A stretch of DNA of 64,000 nucleotides from Alphaproteobacteria bacterium (GTDB lineage: Bacteria; Pseudomonadota; Alphaproteobacteria; TMED109): positions 91,001-155,000 of the forward strand of contig JAJDWH010000041.1 in NCBI GenBank assembly GCA_022825705.1. The letters run 5' to 3'. The notes below the pieces were generated by a model, which was not told where the DNA came from, searched no databases, and saw only the letters and a program-made list of their open reading frames with translations. Position 1 is the stretch's first letter, and each line of letters starts with the position of its first letter. Made by a program: the position numbers and the translations under genes. Of the stretch, positions 1-10,176 are shown in pieces.

Positions 1-443
1 GGACTGGGCGGTGGAGGTTACTGAAATACGAATTGACGGCAGAAATCCCAGCCAGTACAGGCTTGCAGCCTGAGAACGGTACCCCCCAGCGGAAGTAGCA
101 CGACGACAGATCCAGACCCACGACGCTCCCTTCATGAGGGGCGTTGAGGGCCTACACTGCTTATGATCTACGGTATTGGCCAAGTTATGCGCCGAAATTC
201 GCGCCATTGGCCGAGTTATCGTCCCGATGTCCCCCGCTGCCGTGGTATAAGCGCCTTGATTCGGGGTTGACGGCGCGATTTCCGGCCAGCTTATGGCGTC
301 GGGTGCGGCCAGCAATTGGCAATACCGACAGTCATGGCGTTGGCCTCGTCCCCGCAAGGCTTCGTCTCGTGTCTTCGTTCCCGATAGCTTGGCCGGTGGG
401 TCTCGGTCTGTCGGCTTTGGCCTCTGTTCAGTAAGGTGGAAGC
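1..443. other. Gene-free left edge with degenerate short repeats
   Basis: I see no convincing gene here. The short open frames have no family resemblance and the composition is less coding-like than what follows. The motif TTGGCCRAGTTAT occurs at 176-188 and 208-220. A degenerate relative (CCGGCCAGCTTAT) lies near 281-294, and TTGACGGC-N10-GCCAG occurs near 33 and 267. Clustered repeats of this kind are known at the ends of IS21-type elements, so this may be an IS remnant (inference, weak). An imperfect hairpin (ACGCTCC/GGGGCGT) lies near 122-143. The rpe ribosome-binding site (AAGGTGG) falls at the right edge. Confidence 0.4.
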
Positions 444-1118
444 GTGTCTGGACGACCGCGTCTTGCCCCGTCGTTGCTAGCGGCAGACTTCGCCTCGCTG
501 GGAAGCGAGACGCGGGCCATGGAAGCTGCGGGCGCGGACCTCATTCACGTCGACGTGATGGACGGGCATTTCGTCCCGGTGCTGACCTTTGGCCCCGCGA
601 TCGTCAAGGCGCTGCGCCCGCACACGAACCTGCCGTTCGACGTCCATCTGATGGTGGAGCCGGCGGAGCCCGCCGTGGAGGCGTTCGCCGCCGCCGGTGC
701 CGATCTCATTACCGTCCACATCGAAGCCTGTCCGCATCTCGACCGCACGTTGCGCCGGATACGCGAACTGGGGAAGAAGGCCGGCGTGGCGCTCAATCCG
801 GGTACCTCCGAGAGCCTGCTGGAGCCGGCGCTCGGGATCTGCGACCTGGTCCTGGTGATGACCGTGAACCCCGGCTACGGGGGCCAGACGTTCCTCACCG
901 ACCAGCTCCGCAAGATCCGAACGCTTCGCGAACGCATCGATGCCCGATCGCTGTCCGTGGACATCAGCGTGGACGGGGGCGTCAATCCGGAGACCGCACC
1001 GCTGGCGATCGAGGCGGGAGCCGACATCCTGGTGGCCGGGGCGGCGGCGTTTCAGGGCGGCGCTGCCGAGTATCACGGGAACCTGGCCAGGCTGAGGTCC
1101 GGCGGACGCGCGCAGTGA
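444..1118 (+). CDS. rpe: Ribulose-phosphate 3-epimerase
   Basis: Interconverts ribulose 5-phosphate and xylulose 5-phosphate in the cytosolic pentose phosphate/Calvin pathway. The 224-aa product has the family length and TIM-barrel motifs: SLLAADFASLG near the N-terminus, HVDVMDGHFVP (metal-binding His35 and Asp37), HLM at 68-70, MTVNPGYGGQ in the phosphate-binding region, and VDGGVN near 176-181 with the catalytic Asp. The start is GTG at 444, preceded by AAGGTGG. Its stop overlaps the GTG start of the next gene (GTGA), so the two are probably co-translated. Confidence 0.95.
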   Translation: MSGRPRLAPSLLAADFASLGSETRAMEAAGADLIHVDVMDGHFVPVLTFGPAIVKALRPHTNLPFDVHLMVEPAEPAVEAFAAAGADLITVHIEACPHLDRTLRRIRELGKKAGVALNPGTSESLLEPALGICDLVLVMTVNPGYGGQTFLTDQLRKIRTLRERIDARSLSVDISVDGGVNPETAPLAIEAGADILVAGAAAFQGGAAEYHGNLARLRSGGRAQ

Positions 1119-2722
1119 TCGGGAGCGGAGCCGCCCGCGACTTGCATGGCTCCGGACCTCAGTGGCGCGGTGCACTGTACGGATCGGCGCTCTGGAGACT
1201 GTGGCTGCGCCGGGGCGGCACTGAGACGATCGTCCGTCACGTGGCGGATGCGGTACCCGGGGACGCCAAGCTGGGCGACGCCTTGTTCACCGGGAGCTAC
1301 TCGTTTCAGGGTGAGACGCTCATCTCCCGGAGCCAGCCGGTCTGGGAACCGGAAGGGCACAGTGCCGCTTGGCTTGAAGACCTGCACGGCTTCCTGTGGA
1401 TTCGCGAATTGCGCGCCGCCGGCGACGAGCTTGCAGCCCTGCACGCTCGCAAGCTGATCGAGTCGTGGCTCGAGGCCTACGCGGAGTGGCATCCAAGTTT
1501 CTGGCGCCTCGACATCCTGAGCAATCGCGTGTCGGCCTGGATGCTGCATGCGGATTTCCTGCTGCGACGGGCGGACGATGACTTTCGCCGACGTTTTGAA
1601 ACAGCACTGACGGCACAGGTTCGTCACCTGGCGCATGGTGCCCGCCCCTCGCGTCTCCCGTCCCGACCCATGGCCGCCGCGCGCGGGCTCCTGCTGTCGT
1701 CCCTGCTGCTGAGCGGCGGCGCCAAGCGCCTGCGACAGGCGCAGTCCCTCCTGCCGCAGGCGCTCAAGACGGCGCCGGGCTACGATCCAGCGGTCTCTCC
1801 CGTACCGTCCGAGTGCGTGGGATTGCTCGAGCAGCTGATCACGCTGCGCGGAGTCCTGATCGAATGCGGCGACGAGCCGACGGCGGCGACGCTCGCTCCG
1901 GCGCTGCGCGAGACGACGTCCTGTCTCAGCACCTGCCTGCTGGGAGACCACCAGCTTGGGCGGTTCCACGGCGGCGTGGCCGGCGAGGCCAGGGAGATTC
2001 GCCGGCTGGTGAACGTCGGCCGGGACGCCGGACCCGGTTCGGTCGACGCGACCGGTTACCGGCGGATGTCGGTCGGCGGCACCACGGTGCTCGCGGACTT
2101 CGGCCTTCCCCCGACCGACGGGAGCAGCGCGCCGCTCTCCTTCGAAATGAGCGACGCCGATCTGCGCATGATCGTCAACTGCGGTCCGGTCCGGACGCTC
2201 GCCTCCGTGACGGGTACCACGCTGGCCGACAATGCCGCGCATTCCACGCTGTCGGTCGACGGCAGCGATGCGCGGCTACGGTCCGATCGGCGCAACCCGA
2301 TGGTGACGGCGGAACGTCGGCCGCGGGACGACGGCGAAGAGGTGACCGGCATGCATCGGGGGTACGAAGCGCGCTACGGGATCGTCCACGTGCGCCGGCT
2401 GGTACTCACCCGCGACGGCCGGACGCTGACCGGCACGGATACGCTGACGGGGCGCCGCGAGCACCCGTTCGCGATCCGGTTTCACCTGCATCCGAAGGTG
2501 CACCCGATCGGCGGCGAGGATTCACATTCGATCTTGCTCAGCCGGAGCGGGCGCGAGTGGGAGTTCCGGTTCGAGGGCGAAGCGGCGTTGTCGATCGAGC
2601 CGTCGGTGTACGTGGACAACGGCGGGGACGTCGCGGACACTTGGCAGGTGGTGCTCTCCGGTCGTTACCGCAGCCCGGCCAGCGCGGTCACTTGGCAGTT
2701 GCTCCGCTCGGACAGCAAGTGA
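1115..2722 (+). CDS. Heparinase II/III family protein
   Basis: About 535 aa, resembling alphaproteobacterial heparinase II/III-like proteins encoded beside rpe and purH. Visible landmarks are WLEDLHGFLWIRELRAAG, an alpha-helical toroid-like N-terminal half containing SNRVSAWMLHADFL, DHQLGRFHGG at mid-protein, and a beta-rich C-terminal half with the HRGYEARYGIVHVRRL region typical of the heparinase C domain. I chose the GTG at 1115 because it overlaps the rpe stop; the open frame extends to 293 but there only reads across rpe. Substrate unknown: the family cleaves acidic polysaccharides, but these rpe-linked members are poorly characterised. No signal peptide is evident. Confidence 0.8.
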   Translation: MIGSGAARDLHGSGPQWRGALYGSALWRLWLRRGGTETIVRHVADAVPGDAKLGDALFTGSYSFQGETLISRSQPVWEPEGHSAAWLEDLHGFLWIRELRAAGDELAALHARKLIESWLEAYAEWHPSFWRLDILSNRVSAWMLHADFLLRRADDDFRRRFETALTAQVRHLAHGARPSRLPSRPMAAARGLLLSSLLLSGGAKRLRQAQSLLPQALKTAPGYDPAVSPVPSECVGLLEQLITLRGVLIECGDEPTAATLAPALRETTSCLSTCLLGDHQLGRFHGGVAGEAREIRRLVNVGRDAGPGSVDATGYRRMSVGGTTVLADFGLPPTDGSSAPLSFEMSDADLRMIVNCGPVRTLASVTGTTLADNAAHSTLSVDGSDARLRSDRRNPMVTAERRPRDDGEEVTGMHRGYEARYGIVHVRRLVLTRDGRTLTGTDTLTGRREHPFAIRFHLHPKVHPIGGEDSHSILLSRSGREWEFRFEGEAALSIEPSVYVDNGGDVADTWQVVLSGRYRSPASAVTWQLLRSDSK

Positions 2723-2740
2723 GCAGGCGGCGTGAACGTG

Positions 2741-3715
2741 TCAGGTGCGGATGACGCAGCCGGCGAGCGACAGGCCGACGCCGAACCCCATGACCAGCAC
2801 GGTCATGCCGGCCTGCAGGCGACCCTGCTCCTGCGCCTGGCGCAGCGCGATGGGGATCGTCGCGGAGACGGTATTGCCGACGCCGTCAAGGTTCTGGAAC
2901 CATTTCTCCGGGACCACACCCAGCTGTTCACGGAGGCGGTCGAGCACCACGGCGCTCGCCTGATGAAAGACGAACAGGTCGATATCGTCCTGGACCAGAT
3001 CGGCGCGCTCGAGCAACTCCCGGACGGCATCGGGTACGACGCGGAGGGTGAAGGCGAGCACCTTCGGACCATCCATGAACAGCACCGGCCCGTCGACGTC
3101 GGCAACCCCGTTATTCGGCGTGAGCGTGAGATAGGGTGCGCCGGATCCCTCGGTGGTGAACACGAACGGCCCGATCGTTCCGGGTCCGTCTCGTTCCACG
3201 ACGCAGGCCGCTGCTCCGTCGCCGAAGATCGGCCGCGACGTGCGGTCGTAGCGTGAGATGTAGCGGCTGTAATGGTCCGTGCAGATCAGCAGGATGCGGG
3301 CAGGGTGGGCATTGGCGATCAGCGATGCTGCCACCGACAGTCCGTACACGAAGCCGGAACATCCCTGAATCAGATCGAAGGCGAGGAGGGTGCTGGGCAG
3401 TCCGAGCCGTTCCTGCAGGAGGCAGGCCGTGGTCGGCAGGGTCGACTCCGGAGACTGTGTAACATGGATCAGGCCGTCCAGGGACGCGGGATCAACCCGC
3501 TCGAGCAGCTGGCGCGCGGCGTCCTCGGCGAGCACGGTCGCGTTTTCCTCCGGCGACGCCACGCGCCGGGTGCTGACGCCTGTCTTGGCGTGCAAGCGCT
3601 CGATTCGCCAGTGAGGGTTCAGCGCGCCGAGTTCTTCGAGGGTCTCGGTCCGGGAACCCAGCCGGTACTCAATATCTGCGATCTGCAAGTTCGCGTCCGG
3701 TGGCAGTCCTGTCAC
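2741..3715 (-). CDS. Beta-ketoacyl-ACP synthase III-like (KAS III) enzyme
   Basis: A 324-aa thiolase-fold condensing enzyme. The KAS III triad is visible: Cys119 in DLIQGCSGF, His251 in FHQAS and Asn281 in GVGNTVSATIPIAL. FGDGAAACVV and the C-terminal GFGVGLSL glycine motif also fit. KAS III enzymes condense an acyl-CoA with malonyl-ACP to start fatty acid synthesis. This copy is isolated from plsX and other fab genes, so it may instead serve a specialised acyl product. It starts with GTG at 3715, diverges from cysQ with 65 bp between them, and converges on the heparinase-like gene. Confidence 0.85.
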   Translation of the reverse strand: MTGLPPDANLQIADIEYRLGSRTETLEELGALNPHWRIERLHAKTGVSTRRVASPEENATVLAEDAARQLLERVDPASLDGLIHVTQSPESTLPTTACLLQERLGLPSTLLAFDLIQGCSGFVYGLSVAASLIANAHPARILLICTDHYSRYISRYDRTSRPIFGDGAAACVVERDGPGTIGPFVFTTEGSGAPYLTLTPNNGVADVDGPVLFMDGPKVLAFTLRVVPDAVRELLERADLVQDDIDLFVFHQASAVVLDRLREQLGVVPEKWFQNLDGVGNTVSATIPIALRQAQEQGRLQAGMTVLVMGFGVGLSLAGCVIRT

Positions 3716-3780
3716 CGACCAACCTATCGGGGGCTCGCGATTCCGTCAAAATCGACTCCAACTTCGCGAGGGCTGGAGCC

Positions 3781-4599
3781 ATGGCGTTGACCCTGCCGGA
3801 CGACGGGGGCATCGGCGAGATCGAGCGGGCGATGCGCGCGGCCGGACAGGCGATCCTGGCGGTCCGTGCGGCCGGCGCGGCCGAGCCCGAGTTCAAGTCC
3901 GACGGATCCCCTGTGACCGAGGCGGATCGCCGGGCCGACGCCATTCTGGTGCCCGCGCTGCAGGCCCTCGACCCGGACACCCCGGTGGTGAGCGAGGAGC
4001 GCCAGCGCCCGGCAGGCCTCGACGGCGCTGCGCGTCACTGGCTGATCGACCCCCTTGATGGAACCCGGAGCTTCCTCGCGGGCGGCAACGATTTCACGAT
4101 TAACGTCGGGCTGGTGATCGGCGGCGAACCGGTGTTCGGCAGCATGCTGGACCCCGTCGGCGGCCGGTTCTACTGGGGCGGCGTCAACGTGGCGGCGCGC
4201 GCCGCCGATGCGGATGGCAACCGCACCACGCTGCGGGTGCGCCCCTGCCCGGCCGACGGACCCACGGTTCTGACGAGTCGCTGGCACGAGGCCGCGTTCG
4301 AGCGCAGCATGGGGCGAATCGAGGGGGGACGGCGTGAATCGATGAGCAGTGCGCTGAAATTCTGCCGCGTGGCCGAGGGGACCGCCGACCTGTATCCCCG
4401 GCCCGGCCGCACCATGGAGTGGGACACGGCAGCGGGCCACGCCATCGTGGTGGCCGCCGGCGGGTCCGTCTCGCAGCTGGCCGGCGGGCAGCTCCGCTAC
4501 GGCAAGCCATCCAGGGAGAATCCTGCGTTTCTGGTTGAGGGTTCTCCGGAATGGCGCCGGTTTCTCCGTCCCCGCGACCGCTCGGCGGCCGCTTCATGA
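3781..4599 (+). CDS. cysQ: 3'(2'),5'-bisphosphate nucleotidase / inositol monophosphatase family
   Basis: Cytosolic Mg-dependent phosphatase of the inositol monophosphatase superfamily; CysQ members hydrolyse adenosine 3',5'-bisphosphate left by sulfate assimilation. The 272-aa product shows the metal-binding motifs: [31 protein letters not shown] and C-terminal [12 protein letters not shown] chose ATG 3781, with CTGGAG seven bases upstream; an in-frame ATG at 3700 overlaps the divergent KAS III gene. The stop overlaps purH (ATGA). Assignment between CysQ and a general inositol phosphatase is by resemblance, slightly favouring CysQ. Confidence 0.85.
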   Translation: MALTLPDDGGIGEIERAMRAAGQAILAVRAAGAAEPEFKSDGSPVTEADRRADAILVPALQALDPDTPVVSEERQRPAGLDGAARHWLIDPLDGTRSFLAGGNDFTINVGLVIGGEPVFGSMLDPVGGRFYWGGVNVAARAADADGNRTTLRVRPCPADGPTVLTSRWHEAAFERSMGRIEGGRRESMSSALKFCRVAEGTADLYPRPGRTMEWDTAAGHAIVVAAGGSVSQLAGGQLRYGKPSRENPAFLVEGSPEWRRFLRPRDRSAAAS

Positions 4600-6197
4600 G
4601 CGCCCTGGACCCCGGCACCGTACCGGTGCGCCGCGCGCTGCTCTCAGTATCCGACAAGACCGGCTTGGTGGAATTCGGCCAGGCGCTGGTGGCGGCCGGT
4701 GCCGAGATCCTGTCGACCGGCGGGACGGCGGCGGCGCTCCGCGACGCCGGGGTTCGGGTTACCGAGGTCGCCGACCACACGGGATTCCCGGAGATCCTGG
4801 ACGGCCGGGTCAAGACGCTGCACCCCGTCATCCACGGCGGCCTGCTGGGCCGCCGCGACTCGAGGGACCACCTGGAGGCGATGGCCGCGTGTCAGATCAG
4901 TCCGATCGACCTGCTGGTGGTCAGCCTCTATCCGTTCGAGGCCAAGGTGCGCGACGGCGCCGCCCCGGCGGATTGCATTGAGAACATCGATATCGGCGGG
5001 CCGGCGATGATTCGATCGGCCGCCAAGAACCACGATTCCGTCACGGTCCTGGTGGATCCCGCCGACTATCGCGGGGTGGCCGCGCAGATCGCCGAGACCG
5101 GGGGCATCAGCGCTGGGGCCCGCCGATGGCTGGCGGCCAAGGCGTTTGCCCGCACGGCCGCGTACGATTCGATGGTGGCGGAATGGCTGGCCCGGCACGC
5201 GGGCACCGAGGTCGGCACCTTTCCCTGGTACAGCGTTGGCGGGCCGCGCCGGAGCACGCTCCGGTACGGCGAGAACCCGCACCAGCACGGCGCCTTGTTC
5301 GCGACGGGAACGGCGGAGCCCGGCGTGGCGCAGGCGCGCCAGTTGCAGGGCAAGGAGCTGTCCTTCAACAATCTGAACGACGCCGACGCGGCCTTTCGGC
5401 TGGTCGCCGAGTTTGCCGATCCGGCGGTCGCCATCATCAAGCACGCCAACCCATCGGGGGTGGCCATGGCGGCAGTGACGGCCGACGCCTTCCGGTTGGC
5501 GCTGCGGTGTGATCCGGTGTCCGCGTTCGGCGGCATCGTCGCGCTCAATCGGCGGCTGGACACCGAGACGGCTCGCGCCATCGCGACGCTGTTTGTCGAA
5601 GTGGTGGTGGCGCCCGAGGTTTCGGCCTCGGCTCGAGCCGTGTTCGAAGCGGCCGGAAGGACCAGCCTTCGTCTGCTCGAGACCGGCGGGATGCCGGATC
5701 CCGCCAGCCCGACGCCGGACGTGCGCACCATCGCCGGCGGTCTGCTGGTGCAGGATCGTGACAGCGGACGGGTCGGCGAAGCCGATCTGGAGGTGGTGAC
5801 GGAGCGGGAACCGACGGCAACGGAGAAGCGTGATCTGTTGTTTGCGTTCACGGTCTGCAAGCACGTGAAGTCGAACGCGATCGTCTACGCCAAACACGGT
5901 GCGACGGTCGGTGTGGGAGCGGGCCAGATGAGCCGTGTGGACTCCGCGCGGGTCGCGGCCGGCAAGGCGGCGGAGGCGGCTCAGGCAGCGGGCCTCGGCG
6001 CATCCCTAGCGAACGGGTCTGTCGTCGCGTCAGACGCCTTCTTCCCGTTTCCGGACGGACTGCTGGCGGCCGTCGAGGCGGGTGCCACCGCAGTCATTCA
6101 GCCGGGCGGGTCGGTTCGGGACAAGGAAGTCATCCGCGCGGCCAACGAACGTGGCGTCGCCATGGTGTTTACGGGGATGCGGCACTTCCGGCACTGA
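4596..6197 (+). CDS. purH: Bifunctional AICAR formyltransferase / IMP cyclohydrolase
   Basis: Catalyses the last two steps of de novo IMP synthesis: formylation of AICAR from 10-formyl-THF, then ring closure. The 533-aa length is standard. An N-terminal MGS-like cyclohydrolase domain ([43 protein letters not shown]) is followed by the transformylase domain with [31 protein letters not shown] and a C-terminal [11 protein letters not shown] / IQPGGSVRD. The ATG at 4596 overlaps the cysQ stop, so I preferred it to an upstream in-frame ATG at 4551. Confidence 0.97.
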   Translation: MSALDPGTVPVRRALLSVSDKTGLVEFGQALVAAGAEILSTGGTAAALRDAGVRVTEVADHTGFPEILDGRVKTLHPVIHGGLLGRRDSRDHLEAMAACQISPIDLLVVSLYPFEAKVRDGAAPADCIENIDIGGPAMIRSAAKNHDSVTVLVDPADYRGVAAQIAETGGISAGARRWLAAKAFARTAAYDSMVAEWLARHAGTEVGTFPWYSVGGPRRSTLRYGENPHQHGALFATGTAEPGVAQARQLQGKELSFNNLNDADAAFRLVAEFADPAVAIIKHANPSGVAMAAVTADAFRLALRCDPVSAFGGIVALNRRLDTETARAIATLFVEVVVAPEVSASARAVFEAAGRTSLRLLETGGMPDPASPTPDVRTIAGGLLVQDRDSGRVGEADLEVVTEREPTATEKRDLLFAFTVCKHVKSNAIVYAKHGATVGVGAGQMSRVDSARVAAGKAAEAAQAAGLGASLANGSVVASDAFFPFPDGLLAAVEAGATAVIQPGGSVRDKEVIRAANERGVAMVFTGMRHFRH

Positions 6198-6206
6198 GGC
6201 GCGGCG

Positions 6207-7559
6207 TCAGGCGGCAAGCGCCTCCTCGATGGCCGCCGCGACGCGCAGCAGGGCGCGGTTCTGATCGGCCGGCCGGGCCACCATGAAGCCGACCGGCAGC
6301 GAGTCGGTCACCGGCAGCGTCACGGCGGCGAGGCTGAGCACGTTGCCCAGTCGAGTGTTCCGCAGGGCGAGGGCATTCGCGCGGGCGTAGGCGTCGCGAT
6401 CGGCGGTGACCTTGGCGATCGGCGGCGGCAGGATGGGCAGCGTTGGATGGACCAGCGCGTCCCAGCCGGCAAGGCGTCCAGCCAGCGCCCCGGCCAGCCT
6501 CGCCGAGGCATCGCGCACGGTGAGAAAATCCACTCCGGACATGGCCCGGCCTTCGGCCATGCGCGCAAGCACGTCCGGATCGATTTGTGCTTCGCGGCCG
6601 TCGATCAGATGGCGGCAGGTTACGTAGCCCTCGGCTGTCACGATGCCGCCGTGACGCTGCAGCAGGTCGTGAATCTCGGTGAATTCCGGGATCTCCGCCT
6701 TGACAACGGTCGCTCCGGATCGTCGCAAGGCCTCGAGTACCGCCGGCATCGCTTCGACCACCTCGGCATCCGCCTCGTCATGCACGAGATTGCTGGCTGC
6801 CAGGAGGCGCAGGCCCTCGGTACGGGCGCCCGCCAGATCGACCGGGCTGTCATTGGCGAGGATCGCGAACATCTGTGCGGCGTCGGCGACCGAACGGCAC
6901 AGCGGCCCGACCGTGTCGAGTGTCGAGGACAGCGGCAGGACGCCGTCCCGTGGCACGGCGCCAATCCCGGTCTTAAAGCCGACCAGGCGGTTCCAGGCGG
7001 CGGGGATCCTGACCGAACCGCCCGTGTCGCTGCCGATCCCGATGGGTACGTGCCCGCCGGCCACCGAGACGGCGGCGCCGGCCGAGGAGCCGCCGGGAAC
7101 CCGCGGGACATCAGTCATCGCAGCGTTGGCCGGCGTGCCAAAGTGCGGATTCGTGCCGATGCCGCCAAGCGCGAACTCGACGGTCAGCGTTTTGCCGATA
7201 CAGACGAGACCCGCCTCTCGGCCGCGGCGGACGACTTCCGCGTCAAGCGCCGGCGTCCGACCCGCCAGCTGCGGGGAGCCGCCCTCCGTGAGCACGCCGG
7301 CCGTGTCGAAGAGGTCCTTCCACGAGATCGGCACGCCGTCCAGCGGGCTCCGCCGGAGGCCGGCGGCGGCGCGGTCCGCGGCAGCAGCCGCCTCGGCGCG
7401 CGCACGGTCCGGCGTGAGCCGGACGAAGCCGGCGGATTCGAGGCCGGCTTCTTCAATCCCGGCAAAGCATGATTCCGCCAGATCGACCGGGCTGACCTCT
7501 CCCGTCTCGATTGCGCGCCCCAGGGCAAGCGCGGTCGGCTGGCGTGCGTCGTCGGTCAT
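6207..7559 (-). CDS. Amidase (amidase signature family)
   Basis: A 450-aa amidase-signature hydrolase of C-N amide bonds. The Ser-cisSer-Lys triad is visible as Lys81 in SWKDLF, Ser158 in PGGSSAGAA and Ser182 in [11 protein letters not shown]. It is not GatA: no gatC or gatB lies nearby and the sequence is closer to catabolic amidases. The substrate cannot be told from sequence. It converges on purH with a 9-bp gap and diverges from the UbiH-type gene. Confidence 0.85.
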   Translation of the reverse strand: MTDDARQPTALALGRAIETGEVSPVDLAESCFAGIEEAGLESAGFVRLTPDRARAEAAAAADRAAAGLRRSPLDGVPISWKDLFDTAGVLTEGGSPQLAGRTPALDAEVVRRGREAGLVCIGKTLTVEFALGGIGTNPHFGTPANAAMTDVPRVPGGSSAGAAVSVAGGHVPIGIGSDTGGSVRIPAAWNRLVGFKTGIGAVPRDGVLPLSSTLDTVGPLCRSVADAAQMFAILANDSPVDLAGARTEGLRLLAASNLVHDEADAEVVEAMPAVLEALRRSGATVVKAEIPEFTEIHDLLQRHGGIVTAEGYVTCRHLIDGREAQIDPDVLARMAEGRAMSGVDFLTVRDASARLAGALAGRLAGWDALVHPTLPILPPPIAKVTADRDAYARANALALRNTRLGNVLSLAAVTLPVTDSLPVGFMVARPADQNRALLRVAAAIEEALAA

Positions 7560-7673
7560 GGCTGGAACGAGGATAGTGATTGGCGACGCGTGCGGCAGCC
7601 GGTGACATCTTCGGTTTCCGGTCGGCTGCCGTATGCTCCCCGAGAGGTGGCGGCGGAGGAGTCCTCAGAGCAT

Positions 7674-8888
7674 ATGTCGGAGGCACCGCTCCGGACGGAA
7701 GTGTTGATCGCGGGCGCCGGTCTTACCGGAATGACGCTGGCGACCACGCTCGCCTCCGCGGGTATCGATTGCAGGATCGCCGATCCCGCGGCGGGCAGTC
7801 CGCGGCGCGATGCGCGAACGACGGCCATCACCTGCGGATCGCGGCGACTGTACGAGGCGATCGGAGTTTGGCGGGCGGTGCGCGCGCGGGCGCAGCCGAT
7901 CCGCCGGATTCGTGTCGCGGAGAGCGATGTTCCGCTGTACCTGCACTTTGAAAGTGATGACCTCGGCGAGGGGCCGGTCGGGCACATCGTTTCGAACAAC
8001 GATCTGTCGGGAGCCCTGGGATCCAGGCTCCAGCGACTCCGCGTGGCCACGGACGCGTATGCCGTCGAGTCCTTCGAGGAGTTGCCGGGCTGGGTGCGCA
8101 CCCGACTTTCCGACGGCTCGGCGATCGACAGCCGGATACTGGTCGGCGCCGACGGGCGGGCCTCGCCCGTCCGGGAACTGGCCGGGATCAGCAAGCGCAC
8201 CCGGGCCTACGGGCAGACCGCAATGGTGTGCACGATCCGGCACACCGAACCGCACCAGGACACGGCCGTGGAGCGATTTTTCCCCTCCGGGCCGTTCGCC
8301 GTGCTCCCCTTGCGCGGTCGCCGGAGCGCTGTCGTCTGGACCGAGCCGCGGAGCGCGGCTCGGCAGCTGATGCAGTTGCCGCCCGCCGACTTCCAGACGG
8401 AACTCGAGGCACGGTTCGACGGGATGTTCGGGGCTCCCACCGTGGAGGGCGCACCGACGGCATTCCCGTTGTCGCTGGTGCTTGCCAGGCGGCACACGCG
8501 GGGGCGCGTGGTCCTGGTCGGAGATGCGGCCCATGCGCTGCATCCCATCGCCGGCCAGGGGTTCAACCTCGGACTGCGCGGGGTTGCGCTGCTAGCGGAA
8601 CTGGCCGCCGATCACATGCGGCTGGGGCTCGAACCCGGTGACCCGAGGGTGCTCGCCGAATTTGCCGACCGGCGGCGCATGGACACGGCGAGCCTTGTTG
8701 CCGTCACGGACGGCGTCAACCGCCTGTTCTCGAACGGACTGCCGGGTCTAGGCGTGGTCCGTGCGCTCGGCCTGGGGATGGTCAACGCGATTCCCCCGGT
8801 GAAGCAGGCGCTCATGCGCCAGGCGATGGGCATCGCTTCCGGCATTGGCACGCCGTTGCCGCGGTTGATTCGGGGCGAGCCACTTTGA
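7674..8888 (+). CDS. UbiH/UbiF/Coq6-family FAD-dependent hydroxylase
   Basis: About 404 aa. A class A flavoprotein monooxygenase of the group that hydroxylates the ubiquinone ring. Evidence: N-terminal FAD motif VLIAGAGLTGMTLA, the middle ILVGADGRASPVRE (DG motif), and LVGDAAHALHPIAGQGFNLGLRG, the hallmark of UbiH-type enzymes. I chose ATG 7674 after a purine-rich GGCGGAGGA; the frame extends to 7590 without a better start. Which ring position it modifies cannot be decided from sequence. Confidence 0.85.
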   Translation: MSEAPLRTEVLIAGAGLTGMTLATTLASAGIDCRIADPAAGSPRRDARTTAITCGSRRLYEAIGVWRAVRARAQPIRRIRVAESDVPLYLHFESDDLGEGPVGHIVSNNDLSGALGSRLQRLRVATDAYAVESFEELPGWVRTRLSDGSAIDSRILVGADGRASPVRELAGISKRTRAYGQTAMVCTIRHTEPHQDTAVERFFPSGPFAVLPLRGRRSAVVWTEPRSAARQLMQLPPADFQTELEARFDGMFGAPTVEGAPTAFPLSLVLARRHTRGRVVLVGDAAHALHPIAGQGFNLGLRGVALLAELAADHMRLGLEPGDPRVLAEFADRRRMDTASLVAVTDGVNRLFSNGLPGLGVVRALGLGMVNAIPPVKQALMRQAMGIASGIGTPLPRLIRGEPL

Positions 8889-9082
8889 GAGAAAGCCCGC
8901 TCGGCTGAACTTGCTTGCGAGGGGGACGACCGGCCATGCCGGGTTCCAACCGGGCCGTGCGGAAAGCGCCCGAGGCTAGACAGCAGGGGGAGTAGGGATC
9001 CGAGGGAGCGGTCCAGATGCCGCGTTGCGGCGAGCCGTCCTCGCCACCGCCGACCGGATGCGACCGCGATGCCGGCTGATGG

Positions 9083-9817
9083 CTACGTCGCCCAGTCTCG
9101 TCGGCTTTGTCGCGAATCTGCCGTTCGCCAGGCGCGAAACACACGGTCGGCACCGCGCTGGAATTCGAACGGGACCGCTTCGATGGCGACTCGTACGTTT
9201 CTTCGTTCCAGGAATTGCCGGCACGCTTCCACATGGGGTGACGGCGTACCGTCCAGGCTGATCATCGGAAACACCCGCACTTCAGCAGCAACCCGCGTGA
9301 GTTCTGACAGGGCGCTCAGGTGGAACTCCAGGTCAAGTTCCTGGCTGTACAAAAACAGTAGATGCGAGCAAAATGCGAGGTCGAAACGAGAGGTGGCGAA
9401 TGGGAGGCTGGGCAGTTCTCCGCAGAGGTATCTTCCGGTCAGCCGACCCTGTGGGTAATCGCGAAAGAACAGCTCGGCGGCCTGGTGACGCGCCGCCAAC
9501 AGACCGTTGACATCGCCGTAAAAGTCCCAGACGAAGCGGTCCCGCTCGGTAGCCAACGCTTCCCCGATTTGGTGCTCCGCATCGGCGAGCATGCGCCGCA
9601 TCGCGGGTATTGAGAGCCGGTAGCAAGGGTCGACCGCCCTGACGTCGACGCCCGCCCGAGTCATTTCCGCGGTGAAGGACGATGGACCTGCGCCGCAGTC
9701 GAGGACCGTTCCCGGCAGCTGATGTGCTCGAAGTCCGAAGAAGGCCAGGTATTCGTAAGCCCGTCGCCCCCAAGGCGTCACCCCGGCCAAGCCCAGGCGC
9801 GCGGTCGGCCGGCTCAC
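9083..9817 (-). CDS. Class I SAM-dependent methyltransferase-like protein
   Basis: 244 aa with a Rossmann methyltransferase motif I (VLDCGAGPSSFTAEM, about residues 38-52), an acidic loop (VRAVDPCYRL) and a motif-IV-like FDLAFCSHLLFLY. The substrate is unknown. It is the last gene of a minus-strand run and overlaps DUF971 by an ATGA, so it is probably translated with that group. The preceding 194 bp (8889-9082) separate it from the convergent UbiH-type gene and hold nothing I can name. Confidence 0.65.
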   Translation of the reverse strand: MSRPTARLGLAGVTPWGRRAYEYLAFFGLRAHQLPGTVLDCGAGPSSFTAEMTRAGVDVRAVDPCYRLSIPAMRRMLADAEHQIGEALATERDRFVWDFYGDVNGLLAARHQAAELFFRDYPQGRLTGRYLCGELPSLPFATSRFDLAFCSHLLFLYSQELDLEFHLSALSELTRVAAEVRVFPMISLDGTPSPHVEACRQFLERRNVRVAIEAVPFEFQRGADRVFRAWRTADSRQSRRDWAT

Positions 9818-10176
9818 GGTTCACGGCTCAGGCCGGCCTCTTGCAGTGCCTGCAGGTAGTCCTTCCAAAGTGCCGCCTGGTGTTCGCCCAGTTCCCTGAG
9901 GTAGCTCCAGGAATAGATGCCGCTGTCATGGCCGTCATCAAAGCAGATGCGAATGGCGTAGTGCCCCACCGGCTCGACCGCGGTAATGCCGACACTGCCT
10001 TTGCCCGGGACCAGCTGCTTGGGGCCGCTGTGTCCCTGGACCTCGGCGGACGGGCTTTCTACCCGGAGAAACTCGGCCGGTAGCTGGAATGCCGCCCCGT
10101 CGTCAAAGGCGATGTCGACGACGCGTTCCGCGCGCCGCACTCGTACTGTCACCGGTCGCGTACCGGGAGAGGTCAT
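9814..10176 (-). CDS. DUF971 (gamma-butyrobetaine hydroxylase N-domain-like) protein
   Basis: A 120-aa stand-alone DUF971 domain. It has RRAERVVDIAFDDGAAFQLPAEFLRVESP near the N-terminus and HYAIRICFDDGHDSGIYSWSYLREL near the C-terminus, the conserved core of this family. In eukaryotes this fold is the N-terminal domain of gamma-butyrobetaine dioxygenases; bacterial single-domain members are linked by context to Fe-S or redox functions, without a settled role. It overlaps the Trm112 gene by one base upstream and the methyltransferase by four downstream. Confidence 0.85.
   Translation of the reverse strand: MTSPGTRPVTVRVRRAERVVDIAFDDGAAFQLPAEFLRVESPSAEVQGHSGPKQLVPGKGSVGITAVEPVGHYAIRICFDDGHDSGIYSWSYLRELGEHQAALWKDYLQALQEAGLSREP

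Noticed and set aside
293..1114. Upstream extension of the heparinase-like frame
   Set aside because: It overlaps the whole of rpe in another frame and is unlike the family; the GTG at 1115 coupled to the rpe stop is a better start.
4644..5897. 417-codon minus-strand open frame
   Set aside because: Mirror of purH; no recognisable domain.
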